Positions 27,190-35,383 are shown, counted from the stretch's first letter. The stretch is 46,194 nt of DNA from Blastocatellia bacterium (GCA_021463145.1 JAJTWZ010000033.1:1-46194); one strand, 5' to 3'. Notes: generated from the sequence alone by a model not told the origin. Translations and numbers: made by a program.

Positions 27190-29259
27190 ATGTCCCAGAC
27201 GCTCAAACTAAGTGCGATAGTTGCAGTCGCACTGGTTTTCACTGCCACGTGTCTGTCCATTACATTCGCCGGCCCGGCACCTCTCGATTCGGACGTCACG
27301 CGCACGGGGAATTCCAGACAGGCATCCCCGAAGGTCGAGCAGAGGCCCGGTTCGAACGGCTCTGCGGCGCGGCCGTTCTCTATCCGGTTCAAGGCCGTAG
27401 TTGGCGCAAAGGAGTTCCGCTGCGGCGAGGCGTACTCCGGCATCGGCACGGCGAAGTCCACCATCACGCCGACGGACTTCCGATTTTTCGTGCACAACGT
27501 CCGGCTCCTGACCGAATCGGGTGTCGAGGTTCCTTTGGCACTTTCGCAGGATAAGCGCTGGCAGTACCGCGATCTTGCACTTCTGGATTTCGAGAATGGA
27601 CGAGGTCCATGCTCGAACGGATCGGCCGTGACGCGCGAAACGGTCGAGGGCACTGCTCCGGACGGGAAGTATGCCGGAGTTCGATTCACGCTTGGTGTAC
27701 CGTTCGATCTGAATCACGAAGACCCGTTGCTGCAGCCTTCGCCGCTGAATCTGACGCACATGCACTGGGTCTGGAATGGTGGCTACAAGTTCCTGCGCCT
27801 TGACCTGAAGTCGACAGGTCAACCCCAGGGACTGGCGATCCACATCGGCAGCACGAGTTGCACGCCGAACACCAGCATGCAGGCCCCCCCGGCCGAATGC
27901 GCGCACCCGAACCGCGCCGAAGTTTCACTTACGGGTTTCAATCCGGAGGCTGACTTCATCGCGGTCGACATTGGCCAGTTGCTGGCCGATGCTAACGTCG
28001 ACGCAAATGCGGAAGGCACCGGTCCGGGATGCATGGCCGAGCCTGGCGACCCGGATTGCGCACCCGTTTTCCGCTCGCTCGGTTTGCCGTTCGGCAATGT
28101 GGCCGGTGGCACTCAGACGGTGTTTCGCGTGGAGAAAGGCGTGAAACGCGTCGTCGCCACGGATCCGGCCTACGTCTGGAACCTGCCCAGTAAATTCCCG
28201 GTGCCGCGAGTGCCCGCCGATAACCCGATGTCGGAGGCGAAGGTCGAGCTCGGCAGGTATCTCTTCTACGACACCCGTCTTTCCGTCAACGGAAAGGTAT
28301 CCTGCGGAACCTGTCACGAACAGTCACGCGCCTTTACCGACGGCAAGTCGCTGGCGATCGGAGCAACCGGACAGGTTCACCCGCGCAACAGCATGACGCT
28401 CGGGAACGTTGCGTACAGCCCTACGCTCACGTGGGCGAATCCTCACCTGCGTGACGTCGAAAGGCAACTCCTCATTCCGCTCTTCGGAGAGGATCCGGTC
28501 GAAATGGGGCTCGCCGGCAAGGAAAAGCGGGTTCTGAAAACTCTCAGGGCCGACCAGCGCTACCGCGCGATGTTTGCCGCGGCATATCCAGGCGAAAATG
28601 ACCCATTTTCGGTACCGAACGTCGCTCGGGCGATCGCGAGCTTCGTCCGGACGCTTATCAGCGGGGGCAGTCCTTACGACACGTATCGGTTCGGGCGGGT
28701 GGCGAACGGAATCTCTGTCCAGGCCAAGAGAGGCGAAGCGCTCTTTTTCAGCGAGCGACTCGACTGCTTTCACTGCCACATCGGCATGAATTTCTCGGGG
28801 CCGCTCGTCTTCGAAGGCCTCGAGCTCGAAGAATCGGAGTTCCACAACAACGGGCTCTACAACATAGACGGCAAGGGCGGCTATCCGGCTCGAAATCGCG
28901 GGCTGTTCGACGTCACCGGCGTGCCGGAGGACATGGGCCGGTTCAAGACCCCTTCGCTCAGGAACCTGAAATTCACGGCGCCATACATGCACGACGGCAG
29001 TCTGGCGACGCTCGACGACGTCATCGATCACTACGAAGCCGGCGGGCGGCTGACGGCATCGGGAAAGCTCGCTGGCGACGGCAGGACGAATCCGTACAAA
29101 AACGCGTTCGTCAAAGGCTTCAAACTTACGCCCGAAGAGCGCGCCGATCTGATCGCATTCCTGATGACACTTACCGACGAAGGCTTCGTTACGGATCCCA
29201 GATTCTCGAGTCCGTTCTCGAAGCCGGAGAAAATTTCGCCTGCACCCAAGTCGAAGTAA
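27190..29259 (+). CDS. MbnP-MbnH fusion: copper-binding domain plus di-haem peroxidase
   Basis: 689 residues from ATG 27190 (AAGGAG upstream); signal peptide 1-27. Residues ~62-320 are an MbnP-type domain, known from the 'metallo-mystery pair' family: HMHWVWNGGYKFLRLD (190-205) is the family hallmark, with cysteines at 78, 141, 224, 237, 281 and 290. Residues ~325-689 are an MbnH/MauG-type di-haem cytochrome c: haem motifs SCGTCHEQ (C372-H376) and DCFHCHIG (C526-H530), and the C-terminal APYMHDGSLATLDDVIDHY block. In methanotrophs MbnH and MbnP are separate proteins, and MbnH oxidises a Trp of MbnP to kynurenine, creating a copper site. Here both are one chain; Trp193 and Trp195 are candidates. 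Periplasmic. The lysyl oxidase-like gene follows after 115 bp. Confidence 0.93.
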   Translation: MSQTLKLSAIVAVALVFTATCLSITFAGPAPLDSDVTRTGNSRQASPKVEQRPGSNGSAARPFSIRFKAVVGAKEFRCGEAYSGIGTAKSTITPTDFRFFVHNVRLLTESGVEVPLALSQDKRWQYRDLALLDFENGRGPCSNGSAVTRETVEGTAPDGKYAGVRFTLGVPFDLNHEDPLLQPSPLNLTHMHWVWNGGYKFLRLDLKSTGQPQGLAIHIGSTSCTPNTSMQAPPAECAHPNRAEVSLTGFNPEADFIAVDIGQLLADANVDANAEGTGPGCMAEPGDPDCAPVFRSLGLPFGNVAGGTQTVFRVEKGVKRVVATDPAYVWNLPSKFPVPRVPADNPMSEAKVELGRYLFYDTRLSVNGKVSCGTCHEQSRAFTDGKSLAIGATGQVHPRNSMTLGNVAYSPTLTWANPHLRDVERQLLIPLFGEDPVEMGLAGKEKRVLKTLRADQRYRAMFAAAYPGENDPFSVPNVARAIASFVRTLISGGSPYDTYRFGRVANGISVQAKRGEALFFSERLDCFHCHIGMNFSGPLVFEGLELEESEFHNNGLYNIDGKGGYPARNRGLFDVTGVPEDMGRFKTPSLRNLKFTAPYMHDGSLATLDDVIDHYEAGGRLTASGKLAGDGRTNPYKNAFVKGFKLTPEERADLIAFLMTLTDEGFVTDPRFSSPFSKPEKISPAPKSK

Positions 29260-29301
29260 ACACGCCACATTCGAGATTCCCGCCGCCATCGAATTCGAGC
29301 T

Positions 29302-29329
29302 TTGTCACTGCAACCTCTTTCAGTATTAT
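29302..29329 (+). promoter_or_regulatory. Sigma70-type promoter for the lysyl oxidase-like gene
   Basis: TTGTCA (29302-29307) and TATTAT (29324-29329) are separated by 16 bp; each matches five of six consensus positions. AAGGAG lies at 29363-29368, 6 nt before ATG 29375. The leader would be about 40 nt. This suggests independent transcription from the upstream MbnP-MbnH gene. Confidence 0.6.
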
Positions 29330-29374
29330 GCCAGTCGCTGGACACCCCCTGATCTCTGTTGCAAGGAGTTCCCT

Positions 29375-31186
29375 ATGGCGTCTGATGTTTCACGTCGAAG
29401 AGGCAAGCTCGCGTCCGTAATGGCCACGAGCGCCGTCGTCATCCTGTCGTCGGTGGCAGCGCACGCAGGTCCGCCACCCGTGGTTCCGGCTGCTCAGACC
29501 CCGGCGCTGCCGGACCTCGTCGTTTCCGTCTCGCGACTCAACAGTTCGTTGCGCATCAGCAACAAGTCGTTCAGCGCGGGGAATTGCTCGGTCGTAGAGG
29601 GCTGTGTCGTCGCGGGCGCGCGTCGCGTGCTCGAATTCGACACCCAGATCGTCAATCAGGGAACCGCGGATGCCGTGCTCGGCTCGCCCTCGTCGCGGCC
29701 CGAGCTGTTCGTTTTCAGCCCGTGTCACGGTCACTTTCACATGCTCGATTCGCTCGACTACTCGATGGCCTACGGCGGCCTCGACGCGGTCTCGCTCTAC
29801 GACAGTTCCACCGGAACGTTCTTCATCTCGAACAAGAATTCGTCCGGCGCCGCGGAACTGGTCTACGGTTTCGGAGCGCCTGGACTGGTCCCGATCTCCG
29901 GCGACTGGAATGCCGACGGCAAGTCGACGAACGGCGTTTACGACCCGGCATCGGGCGGGTTCTTCCTGAAGAACACGACGGCTTCAGGTCCGGCTGACAT
30001 CACGTTCTCGTTCGGCGCCGGTGGCCAGGGTTATGTGCCTGTCGTTGGCGACTGGGACGGCGACGGCGACGATACGATCGGTCTGTATCATCCTGCGTCC
30101 GGCGCGTTCTTCCTCCGCAACTCGAATGCCGGCGGCCCCGCCGATTTGGTATTCGGCTACGGACCCGGCGGCTCGTACGTGCCGGTCACGGGCGACTGGA
30201 ACTCGGACGACATAGATTCGGTCGGCATTTACGTACCTTCGACCGGGACGTTCTTTCTCCGTAACTCGAATTCGAGCGGACCCGCCGACGTCACGTTCTC
30301 GTATGGCCCCGGCGGCGCATTCAAGCCCTTGACCGGTGACTGGAATGGATCGGGCGACGATACGATCGGAATCTACGATCCGGCATCCGGCACGTACTTC
30401 CTCAAGAATTCAAACGCTCCGGGAGCTGCTGACACGGTGTTCGCCTTTGGCGCTGGCGGTCCGACGATGTTGCCGATCGTCGGCGACTGGGACTATGACC
30501 GGGGCGGTGCGACGCTTCCGGGCATCGTCGGCCTCAAGCAGGCATTCTGCTGGCTCGATAGCGCCCGAATTTCGGGCAGTCTTCCCGGCAAGTTCAACTG
30601 CAGCAACCAGGGCATTACCGCTGGCTGGTCGGATATCTATGGACGTGGTCTCGATTGCCAGTGGGTCGACATCACGGGCCTCGCGGCCGGCAACTACCAG
30701 CTTCGGGTCAGCGTGAACGACTCGACCACTCTGGTTACCGAGTCGGATTATTCGAACAACGTCTCGGCGATTCGCGTCAGGATCACGTCGCCAACCGCCA
30801 AGCAGGCGGACTCTCCGAAGGTAAAGGTCACGTTCCCGACGGATGGACAGGAGTTCAAGGTCGGAAAACCGGTCACGATCACCTGGGAGGTCGCCGAGGG
30901 CGCAACGCCTACAACTCAGGAAGTATGGTTCATGCCGACGCCCAAGAATGTGGCGCCGGCCACTGCAGTCGATCACAACGATCCTCATCACGACATGCTC
31001 GCCCGGGCGCGTCCGATCGCGGTGAACCTCTCGCCGAATGCACGCTCGTTCACGTGGATTCCAACCGAGGACGACATCATGGAAATCCCGGCGCAGATCA
31101 TGGTTCGCGTCCAGGACAGCTACAACATGGTCGGAACCGACCAACGGATCGATGGGCTGATCCGTGTCGTGCCGAACAAGAAGTAG
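29375..31186 (+). CDS. Secreted lysyl oxidase-like protein split by a five-repeat insertion
   Basis: 603 residues with a signal peptide (about 1-31). The lysyl oxidase domain is in two pieces. The first (~45-135) contains the copper motif PCHGHFHMLD (His118, His120, His122). The second (~385-470) contains GLKQAFCWLDS, CSNQGITAGWSDIYG, DCQWVDITGLAAGNYQL and TESDYSNNV, which align well with animal LOX; Lys388 and Tyr422 occupy the places of the residues that form the LTQ cofactor. Between them sit five ~48-residue repeats (138-377) of the pattern TIGIYDP..G.FFLRNSN..GPADVTF.YGPGG..P..GDWNGDG, likely a small propeller. The C-terminal region (~480-603) is Ig-like (KVTFPTDGQEFKVGKPVTITWEV). It would oxidise amines or protein lysines outside the cell if active. 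The gene ends before a strong terminator. Confidence 0.9.
   Translation: MASDVSRRRGKLASVMATSAVVILSSVAAHAGPPPVVPAAQTPALPDLVVSVSRLNSSLRISNKSFSAGNCSVVEGCVVAGARRVLEFDTQIVNQGTADAVLGSPSSRPELFVFSPCHGHFHMLDSLDYSMAYGGLDAVSLYDSSTGTFFISNKNSSGAAELVYGFGAPGLVPISGDWNADGKSTNGVYDPASGGFFLKNTTASGPADITFSFGAGGQGYVPVVGDWDGDGDDTIGLYHPASGAFFLRNSNAGGPADLVFGYGPGGSYVPVTGDWNSDDIDSVGIYVPSTGTFFLRNSNSSGPADVTFSYGPGGAFKPLTGDWNGSGDDTIGIYDPASGTYFLKNSNAPGAADTVFAFGAGGPTMLPIVGDWDYDRGGATLPGIVGLKQAFCWLDSARISGSLPGKFNCSNQGITAGWSDIYGRGLDCQWVDITGLAAGNYQLRVSVNDSTTLVTESDYSNNVSAIRVRITSPTAKQADSPKVKVTFPTDGQEFKVGKPVTITWEVAEGATPTTQEVWFMPTPKNVAPATAVDHNDPHHDMLARARPIAVNLSPNARSFTWIPTEDDIMEIPAQIMVRVQDSYNMVGTDQRIDGLIRVVPNKK
29786..30505 (+). repeat. 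Five coding repeats of ~48 codons (GDWNGDG type)
   Basis: Five consecutive units encode residues 138-377 of the lysyl oxidase-like protein. Each has a Y-D/H/V-P-x-[ST]-G-x-[FY]-F core, an N-[ST]-x-x-x-G-x-A-[DE] turn and a GDW[ND] end. The same family, also in five units, forms the C-terminus of the protease at 38275. Confidence 0.9.
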
Positions 31187-31212
31187 AGCGCGCCGATTCC
31201 TTGCAACGAAAA

Positions 31213-31246
31213 GCGCCGGCGGGAGCAATCCCGCCGGCGCTTTTTT
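31213..31246 (+). terminator. Rho-independent terminator
   Basis: A perfect 12-bp GC-rich stem (31213-31224 with 31229-31240), GCAA tetraloop and T6 tail (31241-31246). The AAAA before the left arm makes it usable in the minus direction too, serving both the lysyl oxidase-like gene and the convergent glycosidase gene that ends at 31285. Confidence 0.95.
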
Positions 31247-31284
31247 CGCCCCGAGGAAGACATCTCAGTCGGCCCGGTTCAGGC

Positions 31285-32514
31285 TCAGATTCGAGCCGGA
31301 TCGAACGACGACTCGGCTTCCGGGATCGTGTAAGCCGCGAGCAGGTTCCAACTCCCGAAGTTCGGTGACCACAGGCCGGCGCCAGTTTCCGCGTCGTAGT
31401 TCTCGTGCATTCCTCCGGTCTCGGCGACATCGCGGTCCAGCAACCCCACCACCCGGGATGCGAGCGACCTCGCGGCCTCGTTGTAGCCGTATCGCAGCAG
31501 ACCGTGCATCACCAGCCAGTTCGGAAGGAACCAGACTGGTCCCTGCCAGTTCGAGACCGTCCAGCGCCTGTTCTCGGCCGGAATGAACACTATCCCCCGA
31601 CGCGCCTGGTTGTAGACGAACTCGCAGCGCGCAAGACTCGGCACACCGAATGGTCCCCAGTACTCCGCCTCGTTGAGGACGTGGTCCTCAATGAGCCGCT
31701 TCGCCCTTTCCGCTGTCGGGACTCCAGCCCAGAGGGGCGTCAGGCACGTCCAGGTCTTGACACGAATGCGCTCGATCGCCTCGTCCGATACCGACACGAC
31801 GTCGAAATAGATTCCTTCGACATCGTCCCAGAGAACGACATTCATTCGCCGGGCCGTTTCGATGGCCCGGGATGCGAACCGCTCAGCGTCGTCTTCGCAG
31901 CCCAGTAATTCCGCGATGCGGCTGGCGGCCTGCAGCTCGCGCACCATGTAGGCGTTCACGTCCACCGCCTCGACGGTGAAGTCAGGCAGGTTCACCGTCG
32001 AGGCGTTGTTGTCGACTCCAGATTCGAGCGCCGATCTCCACATGTAGAGCCCGTGACCGCCGACACGGTGCGTCTCCCAGTAGTCGAGGCTCGAGCGCAG
32101 CCGTTCGTAACGCTCCCCTTGCAACCACTTCGAATCGCCGAGAGCGCGGGCCGCAAGCAGACACCCCTGCGCGAGAAACGGCTTCATTCGGTCCGGGAAG
32201 TCCCAGAACTTCTCCGGCGACAACGTGCGGGGCGTGTACCCCGCGGCGGTCGTGAAATGCAGGCAGTTGCACAGCGCATCGCGGAAGGCTTCCGCGCCGT
32301 CCGTCCCGTCGTAGGTAAGCGCAACGCCCTCGAAAAACATGTCCCAGTCGTACTGCTGGGCGTAGACCCCCGCTTGCCGGTCCGCGCCGTCCCCGGCAAC
32401 GGCCGTGGGAACGATGTAGCCAAACGGCAGCAGTCCCGCGTGTTCGCGGACGATGTGGGTCTTTATCTTTTCGATGTGGTCGAAGAGTCGCTTGGGGGTT
32501 GAAGGCGCGGTCAC
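31285..32514 (-). CDS. Trehalase-like glycoside hydrolase (GH37/GH63 clan)
   Basis: 409 residues from GTG 32514, preceded by GAGGTGA; the open frame runs 147 codons further upstream, but only as an antisense shadow of the ABC gene. An (alpha/alpha)6-barrel enzyme: QYDWDMFFEGVAL in the first quarter (the QWDWDSFF-like motif of the clan), MWRSALESGVDNN (catalytic-acid region), NWQGPVWFLPNWLV and GGMHENYDAETG near the C-terminus. There is no signal peptide, so it is cytosolic. Related enzymes hydrolyse trehalose, kojibiose, mannosylglycerate or glucosylglycerate; specificity is not resolvable by eye. Divergent from the sugar ABC ATPase, which supports a carbohydrate role. Confidence 0.85.
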   Translation of the reverse strand: MTAPSTPKRLFDHIEKIKTHIVREHAGLLPFGYIVPTAVAGDGADRQAGVYAQQYDWDMFFEGVALTYDGTDGAEAFRDALCNCLHFTTAAGYTPRTLSPEKFWDFPDRMKPFLAQGCLLAARALGDSKWLQGERYERLRSSLDYWETHRVGGHGLYMWRSALESGVDNNASTVNLPDFTVEAVDVNAYMVRELQAASRIAELLGCEDDAERFASRAIETARRMNVVLWDDVEGIYFDVVSVSDEAIERIRVKTWTCLTPLWAGVPTAERAKRLIEDHVLNEAEYWGPFGVPSLARCEFVYNQARRGIVFIPAENRRWTVSNWQGPVWFLPNWLVMHGLLRYGYNEAARSLASRVVGLLDRDVAETGGMHENYDAETGAGLWSPNFGSWNLLAAYTIPEAESSFDPARI

Positions 32515-32669
32515 TGTGTCACCTCGGGATTGGCGTGGGTGAAAACGGCGGCGGCGAAACCACCGGCACGAACGGGTGTGACAGCAATACCACCGCTCGA
32601 CGTCCGATTCCAAACTCGCCGTTCGCGTCCGGCGGCGCAATCCTCGCTGCCAGACCGTCATCATGCGTG

Positions 32670-32678
32670 TGCTATATT
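32670..32678 (+). promoter_or_regulatory. Possible extended -10 element before the ABC gene
   Basis: TGCTATATT forms an extended -10 (TGnTATATT) 45 bp upstream of ATG 32723, in the divergent gap between the glycosidase and ABC genes. No good -35 is visible. Confidence 0.35.
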
Positions 32679-32722
32679 CCGAGACTCCTCCGTGACGGTT
32701 CATCGTCTTTCCCGGAACTCCC

Positions 32723-33847
32723 ATGGCAGAAGTATCGCTTGCAGGCGTCAGCAAGATTTTCGAGGGAGGAGTGCGCGCGGTGGACCGCGTCGACCTGTCC
32801 GTTCCCGATCGGTCGTTCACCGTGCTGGTGGGGCCCTCCGGTTGCGGCAAATCGACACTGCTCCGAATGATCGCCGGACTCGAAGACATCAGCGAAGGCG
32901 AGATGAGAATCGGCGGAACGCGGGTCAACGAAACTCCGCCGCGCGATCGCGACATAGCGATGGTCTTCCAGAACTACGCGCTCTATCCGCATATGACGGT
33001 GTTCGACAACATGGCGTTCAGCCTGAAGATGAGGCGAGAATCGAGCTCGGAAATTGCCGCTCGCGTACACGAAGCCGCCGAGATGCTGGGACTCGAGAAA
33101 CTGCTGGACCGGCGCCCGAAGGCGCTCTCCGGAGGACAGCGGCAGCGGGTGGCCGTCGGCCGGGCGATAGTCCGGCAGCCCAAGGTCTTCCTCTTCGACG
33201 AACCGCTGTCGAATCTAGATGCGAAGATGCGCGTGCAGACACGGGCCGAACTGGTGCGGCTTCATCGCCGCCTGAATGCGACGATGATCTACGTTACGCA
33301 CGATCAGGCGGAGGCCATGACGATGGGGGATCAGATCGTCGTTCTCCGCGACGGCCGCGTTCAGCAGATCGCGCCTCCTCTCTCGGTTTATGACTCACCA
33401 GCCAACGCCTTCGTGGCCGGTTTCATCGGCAGTCCTCCGATGAACCTGCTTCCATGCAGGCTCGTCGCGAGAGGAGACTCGTTTCGACTGGCCTGCACTT
33501 CGGAAGGCGGCGTGGCCTTCGAGACTGACCTGTGGGACTCTGCCCGAAGGGCCGTCGGATCGTTCGAGGATGGCCGGCCGGTCCTGCTCGGCATCAGACC
33601 CGAGGACGTTCGAGTCTCGATTCCGGCCGACGGCTCGCCGTTCGTCTCTGTCGAGGCGTCCGTCGACCTGGTCGAACAGCTTGGCGCCGAGCAGTTTGTT
33701 ACGTTCCGCCTGGGCTCGTCTCCGATGGTGGCCAGGCTGCAGCCCGACGTCGCCGTCCGGCCCGACGATCGCATTACTTTCCATCTCTGCCTCTCGAAAG
33801 CTGTCTTCTTCGATCAGACGACCGAGGAAGCAATTGGGCCCCGTTAG
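32723..33847 (+). CDS. Sugar-type ABC transporter ATPase (MalK/UgpC family)
   Basis: 374 residues. Walker A GPSGCGKST (37-45), Q-loop VFQNYALYPHMTV (Gln83), signature LSGGQRQRVAVGRA (135-148), Walker B VFLFDEP with the D-loop SNLDAKMR, and H-loop THD (His193). The C-terminal extension (~240-374) contains the regulatory OB/TOBE region (GIRPEDV) typical of MalK/UgpC/MsmX, which energise importers of maltose, trehalose or glycerol-3-phosphate. No permease or binding protein occurs in this window, so it may be a shared 'orphan' ATPase. A hairpin follows at 33847. Confidence 0.95.
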   Translation: MAEVSLAGVSKIFEGGVRAVDRVDLSVPDRSFTVLVGPSGCGKSTLLRMIAGLEDISEGEMRIGGTRVNETPPRDRDIAMVFQNYALYPHMTVFDNMAFSLKMRRESSSEIAARVHEAAEMLGLEKLLDRRPKALSGGQRQRVAVGRAIVRQPKVFLFDEPLSNLDAKMRVQTRAELVRLHRRLNATMIYVTHDQAEAMTMGDQIVVLRDGRVQQIAPPLSVYDSPANAFVAGFIGSPPMNLLPCRLVARGDSFRLACTSEGGVAFETDLWDSARRAVGSFEDGRPVLLGIRPEDVRVSIPADGSPFVSVEASVDLVEQLGAEQFVTFRLGSSPMVARLQPDVAVRPDDRITFHLCLSKAVFFDQTTEEAIGPR

Positions 33848-33880
33848 ATCGAACCGGCAGTTTTTCGTCCCGGCTCGATC
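33847..33880. terminator. Hairpin between the ABC and GTPase genes
   Basis: Arms GATCGAACCGG (33847-33857) and CCGGCTCGATC (33870-33880) pair with one mismatch, with a T5 run inside the loop rather than after the stem. It starts at the ABC stop codon. It may be a weak terminator or processing site. A perfect TTGACA (33883-33888) follows, but its -10 partner is poor. Confidence 0.35.
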
Positions 33881-33919
33881 AATTGACAATCGCAGCCGTT
33901 TCGCGGATTGTCCTCCAGA

Positions 33920-34417
33920 ATGCTTCAGAAGAAGATCTGCATGCTTGGCGCTTACGCTGTCGGCAAGACGAGCCTCGTCAGCCGGTACGTCACGTCTATG
34001 TTCTCCGAGAAATACCTTTCCACGGTCGGCGTGAAGATCGACAAGAAAACCGTCGAATACGGCGGAGAGACCGTGATGCTCATGCTCTGGGACATTTACG
34101 GCGAGGACTCGATGCAGAAGGTGCAGATGTCGTACCTGAAGGGAGCCTCGGGATATCTGCTGGTCGCGGATGCAACGCGGCGCGAGACACTCGACAAGGC
34201 GGTCGCCCTTCACGAACGGGCCGGCGAGGTCGCTGGAAACGTTCCATTCCTTCTGGTCGTCAACAAGTCGGACCTCGTTACCCAGATCGAGATCGACGAT
34301 ACCGCGCTGAGGCCCCTCATCGATTCCGGATGGACGGTCCTTCGCGGCAGCGCGAAGACCGGCGAGGGTGTGGAGGAGGCGTTCTCGACGTTGACTGGCC
34401 GGCTCGTGGGAGGCTGA
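33920..34417 (+). CDS. Rab/Ras-like small GTPase (copy 2)
   Basis: 165 residues from ATG 33920, chosen because it aligns with the first residue of copy 1 (MLQKKICMLG against MIQKKICMLG); a TTG 12 bp upstream is in frame but unsupported. G1 GAYAVGKTS (10-18), switch I Thr35 in YLSTVGVKID, G3 WDIYGED (Glu62 in place of Ras Gln61), G4 NKSD (115-118), G5 GSA. No lipidation cysteine. About 55% identical to copy 1 by ungapped hand count. The start of the PAS-pseudocyclase gene follows directly after its stop, with no gap. The shared unusual G3 motif (WD-[LI]-x-GED) marks the two as a distinct subfamily. Confidence 0.92.
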   Translation: MLQKKICMLGAYAVGKTSLVSRYVTSMFSEKYLSTVGVKIDKKTVEYGGETVMLMLWDIYGEDSMQKVQMSYLKGASGYLLVADATRRETLDKAVALHERAGEVAGNVPFLLVVNKSDLVTQIEIDDTALRPLIDSGWTVLRGSAKTGEGVEEAFSTLTGRLVGG

Positions 34418-35383
34418 ATGGCCGACACTCCGCGCATCGTCCTCGATTATCTTGCGGCTCTCGTCGTCGAGACTCGGTCGCCCGCCTGGATTCGCACGGA
34501 TGACGGAGGCAGGGTGACCGGCTGGGGCGGCGACACTGCCGCGTACCGATTGTCGTCTCTTGCCGAGGGTGAACCCGCCGGTCTCGTCCTGCCGGCGATC
34601 GAAGGCCTGCTTCCGCATTCCGGCGGCCCGCTGCGGCTTCCGGCCGTGGAGCTCAACAGCAGCCAGTTCGTCGACGTGCACGTCTTCGGCGAATCGGAGC
34701 AGTCGTGGGTGCTGCTCACCGATGCCACGCTCGAAACGACGCAACAGGCGATGCTGCAGCAGCGGCTCAACGAGGTGAACCTCGTTCGGGGATGGCACGT
34801 GCGCGCCGCCGACGATCAGATCTCTCGCCTGGATGCCAGCGGACTGGTCGGCGAACTGCCAGCGTTTTCCGAGGAGGGAGAACGGCTGGAGGTCGCAGCC
34901 GCCCAGATTCGGTTCACGGTATCGCTGCCGGCGGCTCCGGAGCTTGCATCGGACGATCTCGTGCCGCTCGGACGAATCCTGCGTGCAATCGCCGAAGCTG
35001 CCACCAACGAGTCGGGCTACGTGACTTCGGTTACACAGGGCTCGTTGTCGGTGCTGTTCGGAGTGCTGCCCGCCGGCGCGACGCCGCAGACTCACGCGGT
35101 CAGGGCAGTGCTCGCCGCCGCCGAGGCGTTTCGCACCCTCGAGTGCGAGAACGCAACGATGGCGGCCGGGATAGCGTCCGGATTCGTCTCCGCGGGTATC
35201 GTTCAGGTAGCCGGCAGCCGCGTTTTCCTTGTGTCCGGCGACTGCGTCAGGGTAGCCAGGCGACTCGCGAGCAATGCGGGTCCCGGGCGGCTGCTCATGG
35301 ATGAAGCGACTCGGCGCGACGCCGGCGATCCGGCCGCGGGGTCGGTTTCTGTCGACGGCGCCTTCTCCCTGAGCTTCTCCTGA
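34418..35383 (+). CDS. PAS-like sensor with degenerate nucleotidyl cyclase domain
   Basis: 321 residues. Residues 1-125 are the same PAS-like domain as in the histidine kinase at 5432 (shared YLxxxVVxTRSPAW, EGLLP, LPxV, WVLxxDATxE and QQRxN). Residues ~155-321 follow the class III cyclase homology domain: YVTSVTQGSLSVLFG (201-215), HAVRAVLAAAEAF (226-238), AAGIASGFVSAGIVQ (249-263), LVSGDCVRVARRLAS (271-285), RLLMDEATRR. Both metal-binding aspartates appear lost: Ser209 stands where KxxGD places Asp, and RFTVSL has no FxD. Arg281 of the NxxSR-type helix remains. Catalytically dead or a non-nucleotide output is likely (inference). Co-translated with GTPase copy 2. The last 181 bp overlap the antisense glycosyltransferase gene. 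Confidence 0.82.
   Translation: MADTPRIVLDYLAALVVETRSPAWIRTDDGGRVTGWGGDTAAYRLSSLAEGEPAGLVLPAIEGLLPHSGGPLRLPAVELNSSQFVDVHVFGESEQSWVLLTDATLETTQQAMLQQRLNEVNLVRGWHVRAADDQISRLDASGLVGELPAFSEEGERLEVAAAQIRFTVSLPAAPELASDDLVPLGRILRAIAEAATNESGYVTSVTQGSLSVLFGVLPAGATPQTHAVRAVLAAAEAFRTLECENATMAAGIASGFVSAGIVQVAGSRVFLVSGDCVRVARRLASNAGPGRLLMDEATRRDAGDPAAGSVSVDGAFSLSFS

Noticed and set aside
27051-27689. N-terminal extension of the GH13 enzyme to 719 aa
   Set aside because: It would overlap the start and signal peptide of the MbnP-MbnH gene; a perfect AGGAGG selects ATG 27050.
33883-33911. Promoter with perfect TTGACA before GTPase copy 2
   Set aside because: The -10 at the right spacing (GATTGT) matches only 3 of 6 positions and would start transcription at the ATG.
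33395-35095. 566-codon minus-strand ORF across the ABC, GTPase and PAS genes
   Set aside because: It spans three well-supported plus-strand genes with complete motifs.
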